Part shown: one piece after another, positions 1-11,248 of the stretch
Position numbering within the stretch: the first letter of the stretch is position 1
How the letters are laid out: each line of letters starts with the position of its first letter
Origin: Raphanus sativus
Taxonomy: Eukaryota; Streptophyta; Magnoliopsida; Brassicales; Brassicaceae
NCBI RefSeq assembly: GCF_000801105.2
Contig: NC_079516.1
Coordinates: forward strand, 42,884,908-42,948,907
Direction of reading: 5' to 3'
DNA: 64,000 bases
The notes under the pieces: model-generated
Told to the model about the DNA's origin: nothing
The model's database searches: none
The model's input: only the letters and a program-made list of their open reading frames with translations
Translations under genes and position numbers: made by a program

Positions 1-3000
1 ATAGAACTCTTAAAACTATACCATTACACCAAATTTGGTGTTTTGTGAATAGTATTAAATAAATTTGATATAACATTATTTATCATCACAATTATTAATG
101 TAATTTTTTTTTTTACATTAATAATATTAACTAGTTCACACTCATAGTTAAAAATGAGTATGGCATACTATTTTCAATTTATTTTCACATTGCTAAATAC
201 TAAAATATCTATATTTTATCAAATTAGTTTTATTAATTGCATCAAATTGTAAAACAAGTTAAATACTTTTCATTTTTAAATGTATAAAAATTAATTTCAC
301 TAATATTTTACATACAATAAATAAAAATATATAAATTATTAAACAAAATGAAATTTTACATTTTAATAAATAGTGAAAAAATTACAAAAGTTTAACAAAT
401 AAACATCAAATCTAACTAAAAGTTATAAAATGATAATTAGCCAATTATACACTAAAATTATTTAAACTAAAAATTAATAATTAATAACTAATAATACTTT
501 TGCGTAGAATTAGTAGTATGGCTAAAGAAAAAAAAATAAAAAATGATAATTAGTCAGTTATATTAGAGTTGTCTTTTTTAAACAAATTTTTAGAGTTCTC
601 ATATAGCCCAAATTCAAGTTGTTCCACCCGAACCAAATCAATTTTATTGTAAACTAGACTTTGATCCGCCCTCGTAAATTTAAACTTAAAAAATTATATG
701 ATTATTTATTTTTTGTTGCTAAACTAATGCATTATTTTATATAAAAATCTGAAAATTTCGAATGAGACTATTTATAACTTTTTTGAACATATTTTCATAA
801 TTAGAAATAAAAATTAAATTTATTATTAAAACTATTTTAGTATCTTAAATGAATTAAAAATTAAAGATTTCGAATAGCATATTTTGTAAATTAAATAGCA
901 CTTAAAGAAATGTTAGCTATGTTCTATTATATTGGTATATAATCATTTTTAGATAATATATTTTGTAACTTTAAAATAAATAAATAGATTAGTTGTAAAT
1001 AAAAATTTTAACATATATTAAAAAATTTATTTTATGAATATTAAATAATTTACAAATTTTATTCCTTTTAACCGTGAATAATACTTTAACCTTTTTAAAT
1101 GGTGAATACTATTTAATTTATTTATTTAAAAATTTAATCTACCAATTTAATATCATTTCATATTTAATTCATATATTAATTCTATTTTAATATAAAGTAG
1201 AAAATAATTATAAAATTTATAAAATAGCATACAATTTTAATTTATTTTGTTTTATAATAAATTCTTATTTAAAATTAATTATAATAATATTATATTACTA
1301 ATTACGGAATTATTTAATTTATTAATTAAAAATATTTAAAATTTTGGTTAGATTTTGTTAGATTTTTCTCAATAGATTTGTAATTTAACATCTTTATAAT
1401 TATTAAAAAATTTAGAAATCTTATATATTTAATAGATTAATGTAAATTAATAATCAAACATATGTAATTAAATAAATGAATCTATTATGGCTTTTTTTGG
1501 TAGTGGAAAATGGTACTTCTATTTTACTAGAGAAGATTGTTTTGTTGAACATGGAATTGCTGGTATGAAATTAGTATATAACCTAGAAATTTATTAGATA
1601 ATGAATTATGTCGAGATAAGTATCTAATCAAACCATCATTTTGAGAAAAAACATATGAAGAATTTTACATTGAAAATAAAACTGAGTTTTAAATAATATA
1701 GTTGAATATATGAGTTTAGTTATTTTAATTTATACCAAATCTAAATTTTCTTATTGAAATTTTGTGAAAAAATAACATAATATGCAACAAAAATATCGAC
1801 CATACTTCAAAATAAACACAAGACACTACGAAAATGGTATTTTAGGCAATTTCCCAAAAAACAATAACAAACAAATCTAGGAATAATCTTGAGGTAGAAA
1901 TCATCCCGCCCAATATACTGACTACATAATATAAATTTTGGGAGCTTGAAAAGTACCCATTATTTTGGATGAATATGTTACCTATGAATTAAGAAAAGTT
2001 TATGTGGGAATGACAACAACTTATAGCATGGACTTTCTCAAGATATCAAATTTAATATTTATCAAATCATTATATTTGTAATCGTTTATTCATGGATCTT
2101 GTTTGTATTACCCCTTCATGCTTCATGGCCTTTTATATATTTCAATTGATTAAAGGCCAAAAAAAGATGGTAACGAAGAAAGCGAGAACGACACACTGGG
2201 GGATGATTCATCGGACAAGCGTTCTGATTCATCGTTTATCTGACTTTTGTATTTAATATTTTATATATGTAGCGTAAGAAATCATATATGTCGCAGCGAA
2301 AGAAAAAATATTTTTTTTTTTCACTTAATGAAAACATATACATCACATAACCTTAACTTTTTCAGGTGAATTCAAATACCATTCATATACCTAATCGATA
2401 TATTTACATGATTATCTATAGATTCTCCATTAATTTTATTATATATTTAAATATTTACAACACATTAGTTTTGCACTGAAAATATGAGTTAAGTAAGACT
2501 TTATAATAATTATAAAAGTCATTAAATAATTAGATCTCTAAAGCTTTTCATGTATAATATACATATATTTGTTGCCTAAGGTATATGCATGGCATATAAT
2601 TATATAGTCTACGAACATTTCCTCATATTTTATCCCTTTTTTTCCTCAAATTTTAACTTCCTTTCATTATCACTAGTTTTGGTATATTTGGAACATTTAG
2701 AAAACAAAACATCAACGGTGGTGGTACATTAAAAATTTAGAAATTGCACTATGTATACATAATTTATACTCTAATTAAGTGAATAGCTTAAATTCTACAC
2801 CATGGTATTTTAGTTGATATAGAATAAACTTGTCACATCATAGGTAGTTTGCTAATTTCATTATTTTTTAGACTTTAAACTAATTCAACCTTGAAAATTA
2901 TCTTATACAAAACGAATTAAGTTTCAACCCTCGCCATGATGCAATATCATTTTCTATTTAATAAAATAATTTTAAATATAATAATATAATTTTCAAAAAG

Positions 3001-4526
3001 TAGTTATTACAAAATTATGTAATGTACTCTTCATATCTTTTTATATATCAAAATTTTGTATATATTTATAAGATAATGCATATCTATGTTTATTTTTTAT
3101 ATAAAAGTATAACTACATATGATTGAAAATCAAATGAGATGATTTTTATTTAATTCATTTCATATCCGTTTTAAGGTTTTGAATACTTTTATCATATTTA
3201 AAAAAAAATTCTATCACACCATATAAAAAATATTAAATATCAGTTTAATTTAGTTTAATATAATTAAACTAATCATTTTATGCATGCTTTAAGGAAAAGA
3301 TAATAACTGAATAAAATATATATTATTTTTATTAGCTTTTTTTTTTGAAACGCATTACTTTTATTAGCTAATATGTTAATATTCATCTGTGATCAAATGT
3401 ATTATACTGTTCATTTAATTGTGTGTTAGGTCTAAATTATCTTAAATGAGATTCTAGTATATTTTCATTAACTTCGAAGAACAGTTTAGTAATATAACAC
3501 ATAACTAATGTTATTTCTAAATAGTGATATTGAATTTATAGTTTAGATTTTTGTTTTTAAAATTAACTTTTAATATAGTCTGGTGTAGGAGCATTGTTAT
3601 CCTATAAAAATTGCTCACGGCTAAGAAAAAAATGTGGGAAACACCTTTCGAATTTAATGTTAAACCCGAAAGGTGTAAAAACTAACACCTTATAACCGTC
3701 GTTATGTTCAACTTCGCCACTTCTGGAAGATTCATATATGGCAAGTATGTATTGCCGGAGTAGAATCTTCGATCTGATTGTCTTGGTAAGTAGTCTGCTC
3801 TGGAGGTTCATTTATCGATGGTTGGCCGGGGGCACTATTCGATAATTCTTGTATCGCGAACCTTGAAGAAGCTTTGGTGATGTGTTCATGCGTTCTTGGG
3901 TTGTGTGAATCTTTAATTCAGGTTATTATTTTGCTGTCCTTTGTTTTGATCTTAAAAATTATATCTGAATTTTGACAAAATTTGTAATCCCTTTTGTTTA
4001 ATTCAGATAAATAATTTTCCAATTTGTATTGTTTCGTAATTATTTGATCATTTTGTAATGGTATAACATGCAAAATCTAAAATTTTAATAATATATGATT
4101 TTACGTAAAAATGAATAAATGTGACCATATAATTATGATATTCATTAAACGTATTTCCTTTTAAATTTTGAAATCTAATAGTTAAATATTTAATTTAATT
4201 AATAAATTTTAAAAAATTATGTATAAAATAATAGTTACATTATGTAATTATTTATATTGTAATAGGAAATCTGTTTCTTAAAATTTTAGTGTGTTTACTC
4301 TGTTTTTAATAGATATTATTTATTTATTTATTTGTAAATTAACAAATATCCAATCTTTTATTTTAAATAACGATCAAATCAAGTTCAAGAATATTTTGCA
4401 TATTCATAGTAAAACATTGATATCAGCAAAACCAGAAGAATAATGAAAAGGTATTTTTTTGAAACTGATTTGAAATAATGAAAAGGTATTATGGGGATAT
4501 GATTATGATTTAATTTTTTACCAAAT
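1..4526. other. AT-rich intergenic DNA, no supported gene
   Basis: Very AT-rich sequence with stops in all frames and no conserved coding signal that I recognise. A possible Helitron 3' terminus on the minus strand lies near 654-680: CTAG followed by T, then a degenerate GC-rich stem. A less AT-rich island at about 3600-3910 and another at 2160-2240 look like old gene or transposon fragments, but I cannot name them. Confidence 0.6.
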
Positions 4527-4534
4527 GAAAATAT

Positions 4535-5458
4535 TAGGGCTGTTCAATATGGCAAAACCAAACCGTACCGAACCGAACCGAAATAGACAATATGGTTTGG
4601 ATTTGGTATATACCATACAAACCGAATGGATGTAATTTTCTAAAAACCGTAGGATTTGGATATGGTTTGGTATATAACCGATAAAACCGAATAAACCGAA
4701 TAAAACCGATCAAAAATAGAAACATGTAAATATGTATATATTTCATAACGACGTATGAAAATCATAAGTTAATTTGTTTGCTAATAACTATTACCATATT
4801 TTTTACAGTAATAAAGAAGTCATGATTTGTAAAACATTTGAAATATAATTAAATAACAATTCATCGCAACCGATGCTTCTTATTTTTTAGTCTTCTTTTT
4901 GATCTTTTTGCTTTATTTTAGCATTGACTAAATTGAAATAAAGATTATAAATTTGATGGACAACAATTAGTAGAAATTCTTCACAACTTTTTTTAATCTA
5001 TAAATGAACAGAGATTCGTGTTCAATCGAAGAAACATGAATTTGATGAACGCTAAATATGGAAGAGTAGAAAAAATTTCTTTATTGTTTCGTGCTTCTGT
5101 TTTGTTTTTAGTTTACTTTTATTCAAATTTTGAGCTTTGATTTTAATTCTAGATTTGATTATTTTATTAGATGGTATAAGCGTTTTTTATTTTTTGTTCT
5201 TTTATTTAAACATATAATATTTTTTAATAAATGACTCTGTTGACAACATGACTCTAAAATTCATATAATATGATCACAAAATAAAGAATTATGTTTTTTG
5301 GTATAAAACCGAATAAACCGAAAACCGACAGTATATAAACCGAACCAAACCGATGTAAATATGGATTTAGAATGGTAATTGTATTTTACTAACCGAAATA
5401 CCGAAAAACCGAAAAACCCGAACCGAAACCAAACCGATATCCAGATTGAACACCCCTA
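4535..5458. mobile_element. Non-autonomous hAT-type DNA transposon
   Basis: The 924-bp element starts TAGGGCTGTTCAAT and ends ATTGAACACCCCTA, which are imperfect terminal inverted repeats. It is flanked by an exact 8-bp target duplication GAAAATAT (4527-4534 and 5459-5466), as expected for the hAT superfamily. Both ends carry clusters of AACCGAACCG-type subterminal repeats, typical of transposase binding regions. The interior is AT-rich and has no transposase frame, so the element is non-autonomous. Confidence 0.85.
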
Positions 5459-5832
5459 GAAAATATTGTTTAAGCACAAAATTATGTGGAATTATTTATG
5501 GTGGTGGTTTGGGTCATTGAGATATGACCTTGGACTAACCTTATCTTTTATATTTTCTTTAGATATTTTTAATATTAGTTTTCCAAATTAACTTCTTTAA
5601 AATTTTGAACACAGCCGACATATCCAAGATAAAATAAGTTAAATACTTCTCTTCACTTACAAAAAAATATCGTTGACAAAAGAAATAAGAAAAAAATTGA
5701 TAGGGATAGTTTCGTAATTATATATATTTTGTCTTATTTTTTCACTTTTACTGATTTAAAACCATTGTTTTTTTAAAAAAAAAACTTATAAAACCACTTC
5801 GTTTAAAAATAAATATAAAATAATAATCAATA

Positions 5833-6037
5833 CTCCTTTGGTTAAGATGTCATTTTAATTCTTTTATATAAAAAAATATTATAGAATTTCAATGCAATTT
5901 ATAAATATATATTTTAAATATTAATTATATTAAATGTAAACTGTATTGATTTCATAAATTATTTATCTCAATTATTGTTAGTTAAATAAATATAATAATA
6001 TTAAAGTGAAAGTGATATTTTTATAAAACAGAAAGAA
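5833..6037. mobile_element. Degenerate Stowaway-like MITE
   Basis: It starts CTCCTTTGGTTAAGATGTCA and ends with a matching inverted segment (TTTATAAAACAGAAAGAA). It is flanked by TA on both sides (5831-5832 and 6038-6039). It resembles the other CTCCCTCCGTTTC-type elements at 46079, 47088 and 48837 but is more decayed. It sits just upstream of the SAW2 leader. Confidence 0.5.
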
Positions 6038-6099
6038 TATTAATTTTAAGTTATACTACAAATAATAACACACATTTGTCCAAAAAAGAAAAAAATAAT

Positions 6100-6726
6100 A
6101 ACACAGAAGATTGGTGGATTTAAAAAGGGAGGCGAGGAAGAAAGAACAGCGACCTCTTCTCCTCTCTTCTTTTTCTTCCTTTCTCTTTTGGAGAGATTTT
6201 AATAAGTTTTCTTTAATTTGTGAAATGGTTTACGGAATTTTCTGAATAAACTCTCACCACCAGTGAAGAAAAAGCGCTCAAGAAAAAGAAAGCTGGAGAG
6301 AGAGCAGATAGAAAACGATAGCTAAAGCTCAATCTTCTATTTCTTTTATTCTCTGCAACTCCAAGGTATTTGCATATCTCTCTCGCTCTCTCTCTCTACC
6401 ATATGTATATTTAGATGATGACCGAAGCTGAAAGTGAAAACCTCAAAAGAGATACAAGACAGAGATGGAGAAGTAAGAAAAACTGTACAATACCTAGTTA
6501 GTTGACTCCTATCTCTTTCTCTCTTTCTTTTCCTTTTGCTTTTTTTTTTTTTGTTTTTTGGTTATATAAGATTCTCTGTGTATGTGTCTGAATACTGAAT
6601 CCTTACAGGATCCAACAGCTTTGGAAAGAGATATAACAATGAATAACAAGAATCCAGATATGATATGGGTATAGCTACTACAACTCTCTTCATCATCAAA
6701 ACTCTTGACAAAAATTCAGATTCTCT
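6100..6726 (+). promoter_or_regulatory. SAW2 proximal promoter and 5' leader with an intron
   Basis: The stretch before the SAW2 start changes from AT-rich DNA to pyrimidine-rich CT tracts (about 6150-6190 and 6375-6400), usual in plant 5' leaders. A plausible leader intron runs 6366-6608 (CCAAG|GTATTT ... TTACAG|GATCC). The leader after this intron contains two AUGs upstream of the main start (6639 and 6665), described separately. The transcription start is not defined by sequence alone. Confidence 0.55.
6639..6674 (+). CDS. Short upstream ORF in the SAW2 leader (11 codons)
   Basis: The ATG at 6639 opens an 11-residue frame (MNNKNPDMIWV) ending at TAG 6672-6674, before the main SAW2 start at 6727. 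It lies in the leader exon after the inferred leader intron. Upstream ORFs of this kind usually lower translation of the main ORF. Whether this one is translated cannot be told from the sequence. Confidence 0.4.
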   Translation: MNNKNPDMIWV

Positions 6727-6949
6727 ATGTCCCAAGATTATCACCATCACCAAGGAATCTTTTCCTTCTCCAATGGATTCCACCGATCATCATCTTCCCA
6801 TCAGGAGGAAGTTGAGGAATCCGCTGTCTCCGGTGCTCCAATCCCGGTTTACGGAACCGCCGGAATGTTGTCTGAAATGTTTAGTTTCCCTGGCGGTGGC
6901 AACGGTGGCTCAAGCGAGATTCTTGATCACTCTACGAAACAATTGCTAG
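6665..6949 (+). CDS. Upstream ORF overlapping the SAW2 start (94 aa)
   Basis: The ATG at 6665 opens a 94-codon frame in a different phase from SAW2 and runs through its start codon to 6949. Its first residues, MGIATTT, resemble the annotated N-terminus of Arabidopsis SAW2 as I remember it. There the MG segment is in frame with the MSQDY start; here it is not. It is either a true overlapping uORF or a displaced N-terminal extension caused by an indel. The part overlapping SAW2 shows no independent conserved domain. Confidence 0.35.
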   Translation: MGIATTTLFIIKTLDKNSDSLCPKIITITKESFPSPMDSTDHHLPIRRKLRNPLSPVLQSRFTEPPECCLKCLVSLAVATVAQARFLITLRNNC

Positions 6950-9900
6950 AGCAACAAAACCGTCACAACAACAACAACAACAACTCAACTCTTCATATGT
7001 TACTACCAAATCATCATCAAGGTTACGGTTATGCCAACGAGCAACAACAACATCACTTCACATGGCCAACTTCCTCCGATCATCAGAGTCAAGGAGATAT
7101 GATCGGGACCGTACACGTGGAAAGTGGGAAAGGTTTATCTTTATCTCTCTCATCGTCATTAGAAGCAGCAGCAGCAGCAGCTAAAGCAGAAGAATATAGA
7201 AGCATTTATTGTGCAGCGGTTGATGGAACTTCTTCTTCTTCTAACGCTTCGGCTCATCATCATCAATTCAATCAGTTCAAGACTCTTCTTCTCGATAATT
7301 CTACTTCTCATCATCAAGCTGTTGGACATTTCGGGTCATCATCATCTTCTCCCATGGGAGCATCTTCCTCTATTGGAGGGATCTATACGTTGAGGAACTC
7401 AAAGTACACGAAGCCGGCACAAGAGTTGTTGGAAGAGTTTTGTAGTGTTGGAAGAGGACACTTCAAGAAGAACAAACTTAGTAGGAACAACTCAAACCCT
7501 AATACTAGCGGTGGAGGAGGGTCGTCTTCTTCCCCCGGAGTAACCAATGATAATCCTCCTTTGTCTCCGGCTGATCGGATTGAACATCAAAAAAGAAAGG
7601 TCAAGCTACTCTCTATGCTTGAAGAGGTAACGTTCTCACACTAGTCGTCTCAAACCAATGAACTAAATTTCCCATTAAACGTTTCATTAAATTATATGGA
7701 TAGTTTTATAATATGATTGAATTGATCAATCAACCAAATTTATATCAGAAATATGCTTTTTTCCCTCATCTTATAAACCAAATTTTCATAATCTCTAGAT
7801 ATGTATTTTAAATAAAAAATAAATATTTGGAGAAATATCGACTGGTACAAGAACACGACACATGCTCTAGTTGGTAGAGCTTGATTACGCAATCCTACCA
7901 TCACTTATGTAATTATTTCTAACCAATATCATTATACTCGTGTTATAGTCTAATGTGACATATATTAATGCATTTTTAGTGTTACGAGTTTGGTGGCATC
8001 GCTTAATCAAATTAACATAAGAAATTAAAGCTAGGATTAATTAAGTGATTTAGTGTTCCACCAGATTCATTAAAATTAGAGCTTCCTTCTCCACATAAGT
8101 TACCTTCACTACGTAACCAAAACTAGTCCTTGAAGTTATTTCATTATTTATCTTTATAAATATTTTGTAGTTGACATTATCTTATTCAAGAATTAAATAC
8201 GATAATTGCCTATAGTAGGAAAACGAAGGACATATTTTGAATTTTTTTTTGCTTGATTTATTATCTTAATCTAAACGTTATATTACCTCTTCAGTTTGTA
8301 CTTTATCTGATCAAATTAGCTAATAATAACAAACATAAATAATAAATTTATATCGTTTATTTTAATATTGAAATTTTAGGTAGACCGACGGTACAACCAC
8401 TACTGCGAACAAATGCAAATGGTAGTGAACTCAATTGACCAAGTAATGGGTTATGGCGCAGCCATTCCATACACCACATTAGCCCAAAAGGCAATGTCTA
8501 GACACTTCCGGTGTTTGAAAGACGCGGTTGCGGTTCAGCTAAAACGCAGCTGCGAGCTTCTAGGTGAGAAAGAGACGGCGGGGGCTGCGTCCTCGGGGTT
8601 AACCAAAGGCGAAACGCCACGATTGCGTTTGCTAGAGCAGAGTTTGCGTCAGCAAAGAGCGTTTCATCATATGGGTATGATGGAGCAAGAGGCATGGAGA
8701 CCGCAACGTGGGTTACCTGAACGCTCTGTTAATATCCTTAGAGCCTGGCTTTTCGAGCATTTTCTTAATCCGTAAGTACATATTATCATCTCTTATCCAA
8801 ATATTACATATCTTTTCTCGTTCTTCGATACAAAGATTATTAATCTTCCTTCATGTTGACCATATATTATAAAAACTAGACTACCTATATATGTATATAT
8901 ACCATGGCCATATATTTCACTAACTGACAAATTGTTTTTCTTCCAATTTATTTTGGTTTTGCGGGAAGAATATTTCAAATAATTTTCTTGGAAAGCAGAT
9001 GTTTTCTTTCTCATCAATAAAATAAAAATGAAATGCCTTGAGAATATTTGTAATTTTCTGCAAAATATGTTATTTTTTTTTGGACAAACTGCAAAATATG
9101 TTTATTACACCAATTTAATTCATATATAAAATTGTTATTCGTTATTCTTTTGCACCAGTAGTAAAAACAATCAGTTATAGTGAAAACTAACAAGGGTAAC
9201 AATGCATTGACTTTGAGATTTTCAAGAAAATGGGGTGTGTTTTGTCATAGTGTGTATATATTTATATACTATATGTAACATGTTTTGCATGGCAAAGTGA
9301 TTAAATAACGAATAGTATAATAAAAGAAGTTTTACGATCACAAACTTTTATGCTTTGGGATCATAATAACATAATAAGGCTTTCTTTATAGTTTCCTCTC
9401 TACTTGCTTTTAATTCCTTTTCCCATAAACTATTATTCAAAGAAGTAACAATGCTATTAGGATAATTACAAAATAGGTCTCAGATTTGTCAGTGGTGCAG
9501 TGTCATTGGTATACTGTCTCTTAAGAAGACAAAAACTAAAAGAGAGAAAAAAAAAACTAAAAGCTGATAAAAGCAATTTCCTTTCTTATTATTCATCAGA
9601 ACTTTCTTTATTTATTGTCTGCGGAATTTTACTATTCTGTTGTTAGTGAAGTAAAGAAGAGGCGAGTTGTACAGTTTTTTCTCTGTGAAAAAATGTGCTT
9701 TATCATGGAAAAATTAAGTGAAGGAACAAAAATAAAATCAAATGCTTCTTCTATTCTGCAATCAGCTTTTTCTTTTGTCTCTTAGATTCTCACGCCCTTG
9801 TAAGAAGAAAGTTTGTACCTTTTCTTGCATCTATACTTGATTGTGTTTTTTACTCTCTCTCTCTTTATATACAAATTTTATTCAAAATATAATAATAGGT

Positions 9901-10098
9901 ATTGGGTTTAGGGTTCTAAAAGATGGTGAAGTCATTTTCTGGTCTCTTTCTCAGGTACCCAAGCGATGCTGATAAGCACCTCTTGGCTCGTCAGACTGGT
10001 TTATCCAGAAATCAGGTCAGCCTTTATAATACTAGTATATAATAATACTGCTCATACAAGAATCCTTTTAGTCACTCATATCTGTACTTAATTAAAAA

Positions 10099-10142
<44 letters not shown>

Positions 10143-11248
10143 ATTATTTCCTCATGCAAAACCTGATATGAGTGGCTTCATGTCTGTTCTCTTGCATGGA
10201 TTTGAATATGAAATCATTTTTTTGGGGGCTTGTCTCTTCGTTAAATGCATTATATATAGTCATAATTACACACTAGTATATAAAATGTAGGACATAGAGT
10301 TGGAAGAGAGAGACAGACAGAGAGACATCAATACTCAAACTAGGACCATACTTCTAATGTGCATGAAAGTTTGAAGCTTTTATTTCAATTGTAACGACCA
10401 GCCTCATATTCTTGTACAAGTAAATTATCTAGACCACAACTCCTTCATACTCTATTTCACAAAAAAAAAAAAAAATACAGTGTTAGAAAGTCAATAGAAA
10501 TGAAAGAATTTTAGTTGTATAAATTAAGTATGTTTATTTTCAATGTATCATAGTTAAATAATGATAAAACAAAACTTTGATTTGAAAAAACCACATTAAA
10601 CTTTGAAAAGATACTCCTTGTAAACTGAAAATAATTCTAGAACGTCATTTGTTAAACGGAGTAGGAAGAATAATTTGTTTTTTTTTTGTTGAAAAGGAAG
10701 TATAATTTGTTAACGTATGACATATCCGTATAATTTTGTTCGCATTTTCTCGGTTTACAGGTGTCGAATTGGTTTATAAATGCTAGGGTTCGTCTATGGA
10801 AACCAATGGTTGAAGAAATGTATCAACAAGAAGCAAAAGAAAGAGAAGAAAAAGAATTAGAAGAAAATCAAAAGAAGATTATCAACAAACAAACAACAGC
10901 AGCAACAACAATGACACAAAGCCCAATGAAAGCAACTTCACTCTCGTTCAGACAATAACTGCACAAACTCCAACAACGACGATGATGACGCCGACACCTC
11001 ACGAAAACGACTCTTCGTTCCTCCCTCCCTCCGTCGTAACCGCCGCTCCTCACAGCATTTCAGACGCTTTCACAGCTGCCACGTGCCAGCAAGACGTCAG
11101 TGATCACTTCCAGGTTGACGATGGTGTCATGAGATTCGGAACCAAACAGGCTGGTGACGTGTCACTTACGCTTGGTCTACGCCACACTGGCAATATGCCT
11201 GATAATAAGAACGCTTCTTTCTCCGTTAGAGATTTTGGAGATTTCTAG
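6727..11248 (+). CDS. SAW2: BEL1-like TALE homeodomain factor SAW2/BLH4, C-terminal frame broken
   Basis: This is a nuclear TALE homeodomain transcription factor of the BELL class; such proteins pair with KNOX proteins, and SAW1/SAW2 restrain leaf-margin outgrowth in Arabidopsis. Exons: 6727-7626, 8380-8771, 9955-10015 and 10761 onward, all with GT-AG borders and matching phases. In order it shows poly-Asn/His stretches, a ZIBEL-type GLSLSLSS (about residues 136-143), a SKY box (about 224-242), the BEL domain (about 280-360) and the homeodomain (about 403-466), with the PYP loop insertion and [10 protein letters not shown]. The start at 6727 gives the family MSQDYHHH N-terminus. In frame, the protein stops at 10956-10958 (516 aa, against about 627 remembered for Arabidopsis). 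The conserved tail, including VSLTLGLRH, continues in another phase to 11248. I include that tail as part of the gene. Identity is strong; the break may be real or an assembly error. Confidence 0.93.
10104..10140. repeat. (TA)n microsatellite in SAW2 intron 3
   Basis: About 18 uninterrupted TA units follow a short A-run, between SAW2 exons 3 and 4. Such a tract is likely to vary in length between accessions. Confidence 0.9.
10814..11248 (+). other. Displaced reading frame holding the SAW2 C-terminus
   Basis: This phase is open from 10814 to the TAG... stop region at 11246-11248, and overlaps the in-frame end of exon 4. From about 10880 it encodes family-like sequence: [13 protein letters not shown], then [28 protein letters not shown] and a final FSVRDFGDF. 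The in-phase frame over the same bases becomes low-quality ([10 protein letters not shown]) and stops at 10958. The switch must lie between 10814 and 10955, most likely in the purine-rich run around 10840-10880, and is equivalent to one missing base. No GT-AG intron of suitable size is visible there to bridge the frames. Confidence 0.8.

Noticed and set aside
7865..7905. tRNA-like sequence in SAW2 intron 1 (GCTCTAGTTGGTAGAGC)
   Set aside because: Only a D-arm-like half is present; there is no anticodon or T-arm and no GGTTCGA B box downstream.
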